NCBI RefSeq assembly: GCF_014596975.1
Contig: NZ_JACVXD010000004.1
Coordinates: forward strand, 124,001-188,000
Source of the DNA: Aestuariibaculum marinum
GTDB lineage: Bacteria; Bacteroidota; Bacteroidia; Flavobacteriales; Flavobacteriaceae
Length of the DNA stretch: 64,000 nucleotides
Direction: 5' to 3'
Shown here: positions 45,629-54,510 of the stretch, piece after piece
Layout of the letters: the number at the start of each line of letters is the position of its first letter
How positions within the stretch are numbered: the first letter of the stretch is position 1
Translations under genes and position numbers: made by a program
Notes under the pieces: model-generated
The model's database searches: none
Told to the model about the DNA's origin: nothing
Seen by the model: the letters and a program-made list of their open reading frames with translations, nothing else

Positions 45629-46906
45629 ATGTCATTTACCACCTTAGGCTTATCTGATGCCTTGCTAAAAGCAATTAGCGAAAAAGGATACACAACCCCA
45701 AGTCCGATTCAACAAAAAGCCATTCCACCAATATTAGAAGGGCACGATGTTTTGGCTTCGGCACAAACCGGAACCGGTAAAACCGCTGGATTTACCTTAC
45801 CCTTATTACATACCTTATCGGAAAACCCTAAGGAAAAATATCGTCCTATTCGCGCCTTGATTTTAACACCAACCCGAGAGCTTGCCGCACAGGTATACGA
45901 TAATGTTAGAGCATACAGTGCTCATTTAAACATACGCAGTGCTGTTATTTTTGGTGGTGTAAACCAGAAACCACAGGCCACGACTATAAGGCGAGGTGTA
46001 GATGTGTTGGTGGCGACACCGGGACGTTTGTTAGATTTACAACGTCAGGGCTTAGTGTCTTTAAAGCGCGTGGAGATTTTTGTGCTTGATGAAGCCGACC
46101 GTATGCTGGATATGGGTTTTTTACGTGATATAGAACGTGTGATTAGCATCATGCCGGAGAAGCGCCAAAACTTAATGTTTTCGGCAACCTTCTCACCTGA
46201 GATAAAAAAATTGGCACATGGAATTTTAAGACACCCTGTGCAGGTGGAGGCTACACCCGAAAATACGACAGTCGATGCTATTAGTCAAAAAGTATATCGT
46301 GTTGCCAAAGGTTTAAAGGCTGGGTTATTAACCAAACTGATTTCTGATGGAAAATGGAAACAGGTTTTGGTGTTTACCAGAACCAAGCACGGCGCCAATA
46401 AGTTAAGTGAAAAATTGAAAAAGGCTGGAATAACGTCTGCAGCCATTCATGGTAATAAAAGTCAGGGGGCACGTACTAAAGCCTTGGCCGGATTTAAAAG
46501 CGGTAGCGTTCGTGTATTGGTAGCAACCGATATTGCGGCTCGTGGACTGGATATTCCGTTATTACCTCATGTGATTAATTACGAGTTACCAAACGTTTCT
46601 GAAGATTATGTACATCGTATTGGGCGTACTGGTAGAGCCGGAGCGCAAGGGGAAGCTTTATCTTTAGTAAGTGCCGATGAAACGACCTATTTAAGAGATA
46701 TTGAAAAGCTAATAGGATTAAAGATTCCCGTATCAATTGAAGCGGGGTTTGAGCCCGACCCAAATGCATCGACCAAGCCAGAGAAGCGTCAGCAAGGTAG
46801 ACGTAATCCTGGGAAGGCAAAGTCTGAAAACAGTGCACAAAAGGGCAATACCGATAAAAGTCAGGCGCGTGGCAGACGTACCCGTAACAGAAGAAGCAAT
46901 TCTTAA
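45629..46906 (+). CDS. rhlE: DEAD-box RNA helicase RhlE
   Basis: A 425-residue helicase. Motifs: Q motif ([14 protein letters not shown]), Walker A AQTGTGKT (45-52), [12 protein letters not shown] (154-157), SAT (185-187), then [12 protein letters not shown] and [10 protein letters not shown] in the second RecA domain. The C-terminal tail of about 60 residues is basic ([30 protein letters not shown]), as in RhlE, and should bind RNA. It acts in ribosome assembly or RNA turnover and is often cold-induced. The leader with upstream ORF suggests translational control. Confidence 0.95.
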   Translation: MSFTTLGLSDALLKAISEKGYTTPSPIQQKAIPPILEGHDVLASAQTGTGKTAGFTLPLLHTLSENPKEKYRPIRALILTPTRELAAQVYDNVRAYSAHLNIRSAVIFGGVNQKPQATTIRRGVDVLVATPGRLLDLQRQGLVSLKRVEIFVLDEADRMLDMGFLRDIERVISIMPEKRQNLMFSATFSPEIKKLAHGILRHPVQVEATPENTTVDAISQKVYRVAKGLKAGLLTKLISDGKWKQVLVFTRTKHGANKLSEKLKKAGITSAAIHGNKSQGARTKALAGFKSGSVRVLVATDIAARGLDIPLLPHVINYELPNVSEDYVHRIGRTGRAGAQGEALSLVSADETTYLRDIEKLIGLKIPVSIEAGFEPDPNASTKPEKRQQGRRNPGKAKSENSAQKGNTDKSQARGRRTRNRRSNS

Positions 46907-46947
46907 GTTTATAAATATTAAGTCAGTAGATAATTCAATACTGGAGT

Positions 46948-47163
46948 ATGCGTCAAAGTTTAAAAGACATTATAATAGATGTTTGTAATAAGAAGATAGC
47001 AGCCAAAGGCGATCAGGTTGGGATATCTTTTTATGCGTTTTTTAAGAACAAAAATGACAATCCGGAGTTATTAATGGAAGCCGCCACTTGGTGGATACAA
47101 ACCCATAAACTGGATCATTTTGAAAAGGCATTGAAAGTAAAAAGTTTAATAGAGCACTCTTGA
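46948..47163 (+). CDS. Small conserved protein (DUF6500-like)
   Basis: A 71-residue protein (LKDIIIDVCNKKIAAKGDQV, GISFYAFFKNKNDNPELLME, AATWWIQTHKLDHFEKALKV). This pattern matches a small conserved protein of Gram-negative bacteria that I believe is DUF6500. Its TGA overlaps the ATG of the next gene (TGATG at 47161-47165 shares one base), so translation is coupled to the VF530-like protein. It starts 41 bp after rhlE. Confidence 0.7.
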   Translation: MRQSLKDIIIDVCNKKIAAKGDQVGISFYAFFKNKNDNPELLMEAATWWIQTHKLDHFEKALKVKSLIEHS

Positions 47164-47390
47164 TGGAAGCACAACCTAATAACCCGATGCATGGTGTTAA
47201 GCTGGAGCAAATTATTAATGATTTGGTGGCGTATTATGGTTGGGAGTATATGGGGCATACGGTAAACATTAATTGCTTTAAAAGTAATCCGACGGTTAAA
47301 TCCAGTTTGAAATTTTTAAGACGTACGCCCTGGGCAAGAGCTAAGGTTGAGGCGATGTATTTGAATATGCTGAAACAGAAAAAGCGATAA
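47163..47390 (+). CDS. VF530/DUF2132 family DNA-binding protein
   Basis: A 75-residue protein. The ATG at 47163 overlaps the previous stop and is preferred to a TTG one codon earlier. Sequence features PMHGVKLEQIINDLVAYYGW, CFKSNPTVKSSLKFLRRTPW and ARAKVEAMYLNML match the VF530 family, a small helical DNA-binding fold. The genomic role is unknown. The cluster with rhlE and the preceding small protein may be one transcript. Confidence 0.9.
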   Translation: MEAQPNNPMHGVKLEQIINDLVAYYGWEYMGHTVNINCFKSNPTVKSSLKFLRRTPWARAKVEAMYLNMLKQKKR

Positions 47391-47706
47391 AAAATAGAGT
47401 TATCTAAAAAGTGATTTATAGAACGTTATTATGAGGAGGATATGATGAAGTATTGATTAGTCTTCGATTTTTAGATTAGGTTTACGGCAGGCTTGTTTAG
47501 AATAGGACTTCGACAGGCTCAGTCTGACAATGTTTTTTGCTTCACACTTCACCAATTATGTTTTTAGTTGTTACAATAAAAGAATCGTCATTACGAGAAA
47601 TTTATATTTCGAAGTAATCTCATAATCAGAATCTTGATTTTTAAAGATTCCTTCATTTCATTCGGAATGACGACTTTTTGTTCTTTATTTTTATTGAAGC
47701 AGTACG
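47391..47706. repeat. Gene-free spacer with two dispersed repeats
   Basis: CGACAGGCTCAGTCTGACA lies at 47511-47529, and a longer element runs from CGTCATTACGAG (47586) to GGAATGACGAC (about 47673) with terminal CGTCAT/ATGACG inverted repeats. Both belong to the GTCA...TGAC palindromes also seen at 39.2 kb and in the trp operon. AGGAGG (47434-47439) followed by a 4-codon ORF is probably chance. No gene is seen. Confidence 0.7.
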
Positions 47707-48117
47707 TTAGTCTACCTGCACCTGACCAATCTGGTCTATCTCTTCTATATTTTCATTTTTAGGATCCGGACCATAGTTGTTAGATCCGCGTTCACCTTCG
47801 GTTATTAATAAGAATAACAACCAGAACGGTCCTACGAGTGGAATAAAGTAAATGAAAAAGTACGATCCGCTTTTGCCAAGGTCGTGTAGGCGTCTCACCG
47901 TTACTGCCAAGCCTGGAATAAAAGTCGCAAGGGCATAAATTATGTATAGAGAAAGAAAACCTGGAGCATCAGATGAGATGCTGATTGCCAAAGAGATGGC
48001 GATTAGACCAAATAAGATAAGCATATGGATTAAATTAAACATCCAATACTCTTTGCGGCGCGCACGACCATCAAAATTTGCGTAATTATCTTTTACGACT
48101 TTTAAATACCAATTCAT
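47707..48117 (-). CDS. DUF805 membrane protein, copy 1
   Basis: A 136-residue inner-membrane protein. Starts with the DUF805 signature (WYLKVVKDNYANFDGRARRK, EYWMFNL), then three to four hydrophobic helices and TVRRLHDLGKSGSYFFIYFI in the second half. The acidic tail (NENIEEIDQIGQVQVD) is unusual for the family. Function unknown. The paralog encoded upstream on the same strand lies 104 bp away. Confidence 0.93.
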   Translation of the reverse strand: MNWYLKVVKDNYANFDGRARRKEYWMFNLIHMLILFGLIAISLAISISSDAPGFLSLYIIYALATFIPGLAVTVRRLHDLGKSGSYFFIYFIPLVGPFWLLFLLITEGERGSNNYGPDPKNENIEEIDQIGQVQVD

Positions 48118-48221
48118 AAAAATTTGGGGTTAGTTAGTAAATTAATTTTGACAGTAAATATATTCAAATTACCATTTAACATACAACTTATCTGTCATGA
48201 ATTATATTAAAAACCTTTAAT

Positions 48222-48629
48222 TTATGATTGTTGCTCACGTAATTCAATAATGTCGTTAATATAATCTTTAATGGTTTCATGACATTCCTTTTTAGGGTCC
48301 TCGCCATATTTGTTGGTTCCGGTTTCTCCAGCCGATACCGCCAGTATAAAGCTATAAACAGGAATAAGTAAAAACCAACCGGGTTTACCCACATCGTGCA
48401 TGCGGCGCACCCCAACGGCAACAGATGGAATGGCGACAGCGATGAGGTAAATAATAGGTAACCACATGAAGTGAATAAAGTCTGTGAGTTCAACCAGTAT
48501 ACTTGCTATATAAGCAATACTGTAGGCAAAGAGTAAATTAAATGCGAAGAAAATCCAGTAGGCTTTACGACGGGCTCTGCCATGAAAATTGGCATAGTTG
48601 TCTAAGACGGTTTTTAGATACCATTTCAT
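48222..48629 (-). CDS. DUF805 membrane protein, copy 2
   Basis: A 135-residue paralog (WYLKTVLDNYANFHGRARRK, AYWIFFAFN; then VGVRRMHDVGKPGWFLLIPV). The two copies share the same start and the RRxHDxGKxG loop, so a local duplication is likely. The C-terminus is hydrophilic (ECHETIKDYINDIIELREQQ). No function is known. Confidence 0.93.
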   Translation of the reverse strand: MKWYLKTVLDNYANFHGRARRKAYWIFFAFNLLFAYSIAYIASILVELTDFIHFMWLPIIYLIAVAIPSVAVGVRRMHDVGKPGWFLLIPVYSFILAVSAGETGTNKYGEDPKKECHETIKDYINDIIELREQQS

Positions 48630-48736
48630 AATGTTAGGAGTTGGTTAATACATAGATTTGGATTAACAAGATAGTCAATTTATTTTTAAATCTATGTATT
48701 AACCTTCCGTTATTGTAGTAAAATACTTCTCAAGTC

Positions 48737-50260
48737 TTACTGTTTCTTATGTAAATTAAAAATATCCTTACGTCTGTCTTTTAGGTTTTTAACGCTTCCA
48801 AACTGGTTGAGTTCACGTAACAGGTCGATATCAACATCAGCAATAAGTATCATTTCGGTATTGGGCGTGGCTTCTGCTTTAATACCATTGGTTGGGAAGG
48901 CAAAATCACATGGGGTAAACACCATAGATTGTGCGTATTGAATATCCATATTCTCTACTTTGGGTAAGTTCCCAACACTACCGGCAATGGCCACATAACA
49001 TTCGTTTTCTATAGCTCTGGCCTGGGCACAATGGCGTACACGGGAGTAGCCGTTTTGAGTATCGGTTAAGAACGGTACAAACAGAATATCCATGCCTTCA
49101 TCGGCAAGTAATCGGCTTAACTCCGGGAACTCCGAGTCGTAGCAAATTAAGACGCCAATTTTTCCACAGTCGGTTTCAAAAGTTTGTAATTCATTTCCAC
49201 CTACCATCCCCCATACCTTAGCTTCATCTGGCGTAACGTGGAGTTTCTCATAGCGTTCTGTTGTTCCGTCACGTCTACACAAATAGCCTACGTTATATAA
49301 TTTATCGTTAACCATTTCTGGCATACTCCCTGTAATGATATTAATGTTATAACTGATGGCTAGTTTTGAAAACCGGGTGACGATTTCTGAGGTATGTTTG
49401 GCCAGTTCCCGAATGGCATCTGGTGTAGACATGTGGTTGTTTTCAGCCATTAGCGGCGCATTGAAAAACTCCGGAAATAAAGCAAAGTCACTGCGGTACC
49501 CAGAAACAGCATCTACAAAGAATTCAGCCTGATGCATGAGTTCATCTAAATCCTTATAAGTACGCATTTGCCATTGTATGAGCCCTAGTCGGACAATCTT
49601 TTTTATGGTTGCGGCCTGCTTGGTCTGCTTTTCGTAATAGATATTGTCCCACTCCAGAAGTACAGCGTAATCTTTACTATCTACATCACCTTCCAGATAG
49701 TTTTTCATAATCCGGGTAGGGTGGAAGTCGTTAGATATTTGAAAGTTTAATACCGGATCGTTAATCTCTTTGCTACGTACTTTCGCAATGTATTCTTTTG
49801 GGCTTAGCGTATCGGCGTACTGTTTATAATTAGGGATTCTTCCGCCGAAGGCTAAACCTTTTAAGTTTAAACGTTCGCAGAGTTCCTTACGGTAATCGTA
49901 TAAACGACGACCTAAACGTAGTCCTCGGAATTCGGGTTTAATAAATATTTCTATACCATAGATGATATCTCCTTTAGGGTTGTGGGTGCTAAAGGTATAG
50001 TTGCCGGTAATATCTTTATAGGTGTGGTTGTCGCCAAACTTATCGTAGTCTACAATAATACAAAGGGCGCAACCAGCAATCTGATTATTCACTTTAATGA
50101 CCACCTGACCTTCGGGAAACATATCGATAAGTTTCTTAATTTGAAACTCACGCCAGTAAGCATCAGGCATAGAAGAATATGAAGCTATCATGGCTTCTTT
50201 CAACTCGTCGTAATCGTCTAAACTCAGGTATTCTAATTCAATATTTTCTATCTCTTCCAT
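48737..50260 (-). CDS. Fused GNAT acetyltransferase - carbon-nitrogen hydrolase
   Basis: A 507-residue two-domain enzyme. Residues 1-215 form a GNAT domain (IFIKPEFRGLRLGRRLYDYR near residue 110). Residues 220-500 form a nitrilase-type amidase with the Glu-Lys-Cys triad: Glu in FALFPEFFNAP, Lys in YEKLHVTPD and Cys in IGVLICYDSEFPELSR. It should hydrolyse an amide or nitrile and may acetylate a related substrate. The fusion is known across bacteria, but the substrate is not. It stands alone on the minus strand. Confidence 0.93.
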   Translation of the reverse strand: MEEIENIELEYLSLDDYDELKEAMIASYSSMPDAYWREFQIKKLIDMFPEGQVVIKVNNQIAGCALCIIVDYDKFGDNHTYKDITGNYTFSTHNPKGDIIYGIEIFIKPEFRGLRLGRRLYDYRKELCERLNLKGLAFGGRIPNYKQYADTLSPKEYIAKVRSKEINDPVLNFQISNDFHPTRIMKNYLEGDVDSKDYAVLLEWDNIYYEKQTKQAATIKKIVRLGLIQWQMRTYKDLDELMHQAEFFVDAVSGYRSDFALFPEFFNAPLMAENNHMSTPDAIRELAKHTSEIVTRFSKLAISYNINIITGSMPEMVNDKLYNVGYLCRRDGTTERYEKLHVTPDEAKVWGMVGGNELQTFETDCGKIGVLICYDSEFPELSRLLADEGMDILFVPFLTDTQNGYSRVRHCAQARAIENECYVAIAGSVGNLPKVENMDIQYAQSMVFTPCDFAFPTNGIKAEATPNTEMILIADVDIDLLRELNQFGSVKNLKDRRKDIFNLHKKQ

Positions 50261-50439
50261 AAAATTTTAGGTATGCGTTTAAGAACTAAAAGCGCTATGA
50301 AATGGTCTTTATTAATTGACTTCAAACCAACCGAAATTGATGATAAAGGCATTCCATCTGACTATTTAATAATACATATTAACAGATGAAATTTAAGGAA
50401 ATTAAATATAAGATACTGTGCTTTAGCTAAAATTTAATA

Positions 50440-51171
50440 CTAGTCTATGAGGTAGGTGAGTTTCATGGTAATAGATGCCGTTTTCTCTTTTGACGACGTG
50501 TTGAAGGCTCCACCCCATGAGTAATCTTCATTAGAGTTTTGACCAGTAATCTGGAAAATCCCCATTTGTGCTGTGGATAATTCACCTAGTTTAGCTCCAG
50601 AGTTTTCGGAAATGCTTTTGGCACGAAGTCTGGCGTTCTCTGTGGCTTTAGAGACCATTTCAATTTTTAAGTCTTCCAGTTTGGTGTAATAATATCTGGG
50701 AGCTACCGAATACAGTTGAATGCCTTTGTTTAAAAGTTCGGTAACTTCTCTGGATAATTTTTCAACTTTCTCAACGTCTTTAGAATTGATTTGAAGGGTC
50801 TGACTTAATGTATAACCCGTAAATTGTTGTCCCATATACTTACCTTCAGAGGAGTAGTTCTGCTTCATGTTTTTATTGGTTTCTACAGCGCTAAAAATAA
50901 TTGCATCTTCGGCAATACCTTTAGTCTTAAAATAAGAAACAATCGCTTCTTTGTCTTTTTTTAAGTCGGCGTAGGCTTGTTTTAAATCGGCATTAACCTG
51001 CGAAAAACGGGCTTCCCAAACAATAAGATCTGAAGTGAAATCGGTTTTGCCTAATCCGGTGACCGAAATGGTGCCGGCTTTTTTATTTCGATTGATGACA
51101 GCGTTTCCGAAAATAATGGATGCCACAACGATAGCGATGGCAAACACAAGGGCACTTAGATGCTTTTTCAT
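50440..51171 (-). CDS. SIMPL-domain (DUF541) exported protein
   Basis: A 243-residue protein with an N-terminal hydrophobic anchor or signal (LVFAIAIVVASIIFGNAVI). The SIMPL domain follows (TISVTGLGKTDFTSDLIVWE, KTKGIAEDAIIFSAVETNKN, TLQINSKDVEKVEKLSREVT, ATENARLRAKSISENSGAKL). Members are periplasmic or membrane-bound and linked to stress tolerance; the mechanism is unknown. No operon partner. Confidence 0.9.
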   Translation of the reverse strand: MKKHLSALVFAIAIVVASIIFGNAVINRNKKAGTISVTGLGKTDFTSDLIVWEARFSQVNADLKQAYADLKKDKEAIVSYFKTKGIAEDAIIFSAVETNKNMKQNYSSEGKYMGQQFTGYTLSQTLQINSKDVEKVEKLSREVTELLNKGIQLYSVAPRYYYTKLEDLKIEMVSKATENARLRAKSISENSGAKLGELSTAQMGIFQITGQNSNEDYSWGGAFNTSSKEKTASITMKLTYLID

Positions 51172-51272
51172 GAGAAGTAGATTTGTAATTTATAGGATTG
51201 AATTTGAGATGAGTGTAACAAGAAACATGCCAACTAAGTTAAGTAAAAAGAAGTATTTATCCTATAAAATGA

Positions 51273-51305
51273 AAAACCGATAAGGTTTTAAGTCTTATCG
51301 GTTTT
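51273..51305 (-). terminator. Rho-independent terminator of the trp operon
   Basis: A perfect 12-bp stem (AAAACCGATAAG/CTTATCGGTTTT, 9-base loop) followed by a U-run on the minus transcript, 24 bp after trpA. Confidence 0.9.
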
Positions 51306-51328
51306 AAATATGTGTTTTTTATAAAGTT

Positions 51329-52093
51329 TTATTGAAGAATACCGTTTACAAAATCACCAATAGTATCTAACTTTTCAGAAGACACATGCTTTATAAATGC
51401 ACTTCCAATGATGGCTCCTTTGGCATAGGTTGTGGCTTGTGTAAAGGTTTCATTGTTGTTAATACCGAAACCAACAATTTGAGGATTCTTTAGGTTCATA
51501 TCGGCGATACGTTTAAAGTATGCTGTTTGCTCGTTTCCAAAGCCAGACTGACTACCAGTAACGCTGGCGCTACTTACCATATAGATAAATCCGTTAGAAA
51601 TAGAATCGATATAACGAATGCGTTCTTCACTGGTTTGTGGTGTAATTAAGAACACGTTCACTAAGCCATACTTATCAAAAATAGCTTTGTACTCATCATG
51701 GTACACGTCTACCGGTAAATCGGGAATAATTAATCCGTCGATGCCTATTTCTTGGCATTGTTTACAAAAGGCTTCTACACCATATTGTAACATCGGGTTG
51801 AAATACCCCATAATGATTAATGGAATATTAACAGTTTTACGGATATCCTTTAGTTGATTAAATAAGATTTCTGTAGTCATTCCGTTTTTAAGCGCCTGTG
51901 TAGAGCTGGCCTGAATGGTCGGTCCATCGGCTAAAGGATCACTAAATGGTAATCCGATTTCAATTAAATCGACACCACTTTTTTCTAAATCTTCAATAAT
52001 ACTTACGGTATCATTCAAACTTGGGTACCCGGCTGTAAAATATATAGATAGTAACTTTTTATCTTCCTGTAGTTTTTGCTGTAATCTGTTCAT
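51329..52093 (-). CDS. trpA: Tryptophan synthase alpha chain
   Basis: A 254-residue TIM barrel that cleaves indole-3-glycerol phosphate to indole for TrpB. The catalytic residues are Glu45 (LIEIGLPF) and Asp56 (SDPLADGPTIQ); the phosphate-binding loop is FGINNNET. Last gene of the operon. It is separated from trpB by a GIY-YIG gene and several palindromes, an interruption of about 450 bp where these genes are usually adjacent. Confidence 0.97.
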   Translation of the reverse strand: MNRLQQKLQEDKKLLSIYFTAGYPSLNDTVSIIEDLEKSGVDLIEIGLPFSDPLADGPTIQASSTQALKNGMTTEILFNQLKDIRKTVNIPLIIMGYFNPMLQYGVEAFCKQCQEIGIDGLIIPDLPVDVYHDEYKAIFDKYGLVNVFLITPQTSEERIRYIDSISNGFIYMVSSASVTGSQSGFGNEQTAYFKRIADMNLKNPQIVGFGINNNETFTQATTYAKGAIIGSAFIKHVSSEKLDTIGDFVNGILQ

Positions 52094-52101
52094 AAATTAT
52101 T

Positions 52102-52219
52102 GTCATTCTGAACTTGATTCAGAATCTTTTTAATTGGTTTATTCTTGGTTCTTAAATAAAACTGAAACTAATTAGTACATTATTAGTTTTTCGTCAACCT
52201 GAACTTGATTCAGGTTCTC
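52102..52219. repeat. Pair of dispersed palindromes at the left border of the GIY-YIG gene
   Basis: GTCATTCTGAACTTGATTCAGAAT (52102-52125, in two parts: GTCATTCTGAACTTG and ATTCAGAAT) and GTCAACCTGAACTTG followed by ATTCAGGTTCTC (52194-52219). Both are near-perfect palindromes of the same family as the 39.2 kb cluster. Confidence 0.8.
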
Positions 52220-52221
52220 AT

Positions 52222-52503
52222 TTAATAAACATCTATAGTTTTAAGAGTTGGATTCTTTTCCTTAATTAAGTTTAATTTCCATTCCTTATGCCAATTTTTT
52301 AATTGCTTTTCCCTTGAAATAGCTTGATGAATTGAAGTGAATTCTTCAAAGTAAATCAAATCTGTTAAATTGTATTTTTTAGTGAAAACAGATGCTATTT
52401 TATTTTGATGCTCTAAAAGACGCTTTTTAAGGTCTGATGTAACTCCAATATAAAATGTAGTTCTGTATTTATTTGTTAATATGTAAACGAAACTTAATTG
52501 CAT
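52222..52503 (-). CDS. GIY-YIG endonuclease-like protein inserted in the trp operon
   Basis: A 93-residue protein consisting only of a GIY-YIG domain: FVYILTNK, then FYIGVTSDLKKRLLEHQN with the family arginine, ending FEEFTSIHQAISREKQLKNW. The ATG at 52503 is preferred; an ATG at 52533 adds MLNLFQHHTK, which is translated palindrome. Such tiny GIY-YIG genes are frequent in Bacteroidota and are not UvrC. Palindromes flank it on both sides, and it sits between trpB and trpA, so it is probably a mobile insertion. Confidence 0.9.
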   Translation of the reverse strand: MQLSFVYILTNKYRTTFYIGVTSDLKKRLLEHQNKIASVFTKKYNLTDLIYFEEFTSIHQAISREKQLKNWHKEWKLNLIKEKNPTLKTIDVY

Positions 52504-52510
52504 TTTTGTG

Positions 52511-52537
52511 TGATGCTGAAACAAGTTCAGCATGACG
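52511..52537. repeat. Dispersed palindrome at the right border of the GIY-YIG gene
   Basis: ATGCTGAAACAAGTTCAGCAT (52513-52533) plus TGACG. It ends 2 bp before the trpB stop codon region and can supply an alternative start codon for the GIY-YIG gene. Confidence 0.8.
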
Positions 52538-52539
52538 TA

Positions 52540-53721
52540 TTATATTTTAAAATAATCAATATAGTTCTGTAAATCTTTATCGCCACGTCCTGATAAGCTC
52601 ACCACAACAACGTCGTCTGGTTTAAAGCTTTTTTGTTCAAAGATGGCTAAGGCATGCGAACTTTCAATAGCAGGTATAATACCTTCCAGTTTACAAAGCT
52701 CTAATCCGGCATTCATAGCATCATCATCTGTAATGGCCATAAATTCGGCACGGCCTGTTTTGCATAAATGGGCGTGCATTGGTCCAACACCAGGGTAATC
52801 TAATCCAGCTGATATTGAATAAGGCTCGGTGATTTGTCCGTCCTTAGTTTGCATCAATAAGGTTTTACAACCATGAATAACACCTTCATTACCCAACACC
52901 GAAGTGGCGGCACTCTCACCGGAATCCACACCATGTCCAGCAGCTTCAACAGCGATAATATTGACGTCTTTTTCGTGTAAAAAGTGATAATAGGTTCCGG
53001 CAGCATTACTACCACCACCAATACAGGCTACTACGTAATCTGGGTTTTCACGACCTTCATGTTCCTTTAGTTGCCATTTAATTTCTTCTGAAATCACTGC
53101 TTGAAAACGGGTAACCATATCTGGATAAGGATGCGGACCAATGGCCGAACCAATAATATAATGGGTGTTCACCGGGTTGTTAATCCAGTCCCGAATAGCT
53201 TCGTTAGTGGCGTCTTTAAGTGTACGACTTCCTGATTTCGCCGGAACCACACTAGCACCTAACATCTTCATTCGGGCTACATTTGGTGCTTGTCTGGCAA
53301 TGTCAATTTCACCCATATACACAATACATTCCAGTCCCATTAAAGCACAAACCGTAGCGGTAGCCACGCCATGTTGTCCTGCACCGGTTTCGGCAATAAT
53401 ACGAGTTTTACCCAGGCGCTTAGCCATTAGAATTTGCCCGATGGTATTATTAATTTTATGCGCACCTGTATGATTCAGATCCTCACGTTTTAAATATATT
53501 TTGGTATTATATTTTTCCGATAGACGCTTGGCGAAATATAAAGGCGATGGGCGCCCCACATAGTCTTTTAGTAATTGGTTGAATTCCTCCTGAAACGACG
53601 GCTCAGCCATAACTTTTAAATAATTCTGGCGTAATTCTTCTACATTCGGGTAAAGCATTTCTGGAATAAATGCACCTCCAAATTCGCCGTAGTACCCTTT
53701 TTCGTTGACGTTATAGTTCAT
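52540..53721 (-). CDS. trpB: Tryptophan synthase beta chain
   Basis: A 393-residue PLP enzyme that condenses indole with serine. The PLP lysine is Lys89 in [14 protein letters not shown]; the phosphate-binding glycine loop is [10 protein letters not shown]. Full length with the N-terminal [13 protein letters not shown] and no defect. It follows trpF by 71 bp, a gap filled by two palindromes. Confidence 0.98.
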   Translation of the reverse strand: MNYNVNEKGYYGEFGGAFIPEMLYPNVEELRQNYLKVMAEPSFQEEFNQLLKDYVGRPSPLYFAKRLSEKYNTKIYLKREDLNHTGAHKINNTIGQILMAKRLGKTRIIAETGAGQHGVATATVCALMGLECIVYMGEIDIARQAPNVARMKMLGASVVPAKSGSRTLKDATNEAIRDWINNPVNTHYIIGSAIGPHPYPDMVTRFQAVISEEIKWQLKEHEGRENPDYVVACIGGGSNAAGTYYHFLHEKDVNIIAVEAAGHGVDSGESAATSVLGNEGVIHGCKTLLMQTKDGQITEPYSISAGLDYPGVGPMHAHLCKTGRAEFMAITDDDAMNAGLELCKLEGIIPAIESSHALAIFEQKSFKPDDVVVVSLSGRGDKDLQNYIDYFKI

Positions 53722-53730
53722 TTTTTTATT

Positions 53731-53808
53731 GTCATCCTGAATTTATTTCAGGATTTTTTTATTTTAGTTATTAGTTTATAATAGATTCCGTATCAAGTAC
53801 GGAATGAC
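53731..53808. repeat. Dispersed repeat element between trpF and trpB
   Basis: It opens with GTCATCCTGAATTTATTTCA (53731-53750) and closes with ATTCCGTATCAAGTACGGAATGAC (two parts: ATTCCGTATC and AAGTACGGAATGAC, to 53808). Outer GTCAT/ATGAC ends are inverted. The right palindrome contains the stop codon and last four codons of trpF. Confidence 0.8.
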
Positions 53809-54479
53809 AGATTTGCTTTAAATTGTTTTAATTGTTCAATATCTTTTAATCCGGGTTCTATTTCAAATTTACTGTTTACATCAATAGCATAACAGTATTT
53901 TGATGCAGGGCTTTGTTTAAATGCATTCAGTTTGTCGGCTTCATCCAACCCGATACCACCACTTAAAAAGAACGGTTTGGTAGATGGGTAATCGTTTAAC
54001 ACATTCCAGTCGAAAGTGTAACCATTGCCTCCCGGAAGTTTTCCTTTGGTATCAAAAAGGAAGTAGTCACAGACTTGTTCATAAGGTGTTAAAACTTCGA
54101 AATTGAATTCATCTTTTATAGAAAAGACTTTTACGATTTCTAATGATTTGTCAAACTGAGGGTGTTTCAAGTCATTATCGAGAGATGCTGAAACAAGTTC
54201 AGCATGACAGTTTTTTAATTGCTTGCAATATTCCGGAGACTCGTTGCCATGTAATTGTACTGCCTGTAAGTCGTGTTTTTGAATTTGTTCAAGTACAAAC
54301 TCTACAGTTTCATTAACAAAAACACCGGTTTTTTTGATGTTTTTAGAAATATCTGGAATGGAGGTATTGAAATATCGCGCCGATTTTTCGTAGAAGATAA
54401 AACCCAGGTAATCTGGTTGCAAATCTGCTACTGCCTGAATATTATCCTGATATTTCATACCACAAACTTTTAACTTCAT
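53793..54479 (-). CDS. trpF: Phosphoribosylanthranilate isomerase with a palindrome-derived insertion
   Basis: A 228-residue TIM barrel isomerising phosphoribosylanthranilate. Catalytic Cys6 (KVCGMKY) and Asp in AIDVNSKFE are intact; FLSGGIG is the phosphate loop. Residues 91-99 (CHAELVSAS) are encoded by a dispersed palindrome inserted in frame between the helix after VQLHGNESPEYCKQL and the strand EIVKVF, a surface position. The C-terminal SFRT and stop also lie in a palindrome. The barrel motifs survive, so the enzyme is probably active. Confidence 0.95.
   Translation of the reverse strand: MKLKVCGMKYQDNIQAVADLQPDYLGFIFYEKSARYFNTSIPDISKNIKKTGVFVNETVEFVLEQIQKHDLQAVQLHGNESPEYCKQLKNCHAELVSASLDNDLKHPQFDKSLEIVKVFSIKDEFNFEVLTPYEQVCDYFLFDTKGKLPGGNGYTFDWNVLNDYPSTKPFFLSGGIGLDEADKLNAFKQSPASKYCYAIDVNSKFEIEPGLKDIEQLKQFKANLSFRT
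54184..54210. repeat. Dispersed palindrome inside trpF
   Basis: GATGCTGAAACAAGTTCAGCATGACAG (given in parts: GATGCTGAAACAAG, TTCAGCATGACAG). The core palindrome is the same as at 52513-52533. Read in the trpF frame it encodes CHAELVSAS. Confidence 0.9.
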
Positions 54480-54485
54480 CTTTTT

Positions 54486-54510
54486 GTCAACCTGAACTTG
54501 TTTCAGGTCC
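54486..54510. repeat. Dispersed palindrome between trpC and trpF
   Basis: GTCAACCTGAACTTG and TTTCAGGTCC form a near-perfect palindrome filling most of the 30-bp gap; the last base is shared with the trpC TAG stop codon. Confidence 0.85.

Noticed and set aside
48188-48493. 101-codon ORF on the minus strand
   Set aside because: It lies inside the second DUF805 gene in another frame, and the DUF805 frame is clearly the coding one.
50273-50389. 38-codon ORF (start MRLRTKSAMKWSLLIDFKPT) in the gap before the GNAT-nitrilase gene
   Set aside because: The residues look protein-like, but there is no ribosome site, family or neighbour to support it. It may be a gene remnant; conservation would decide.
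52222-52503. UvrC excinuclease subunit
   Set aside because: Only the GIY-YIG domain is present; the UVR, RNase H-like and HhH parts of UvrC are absent.
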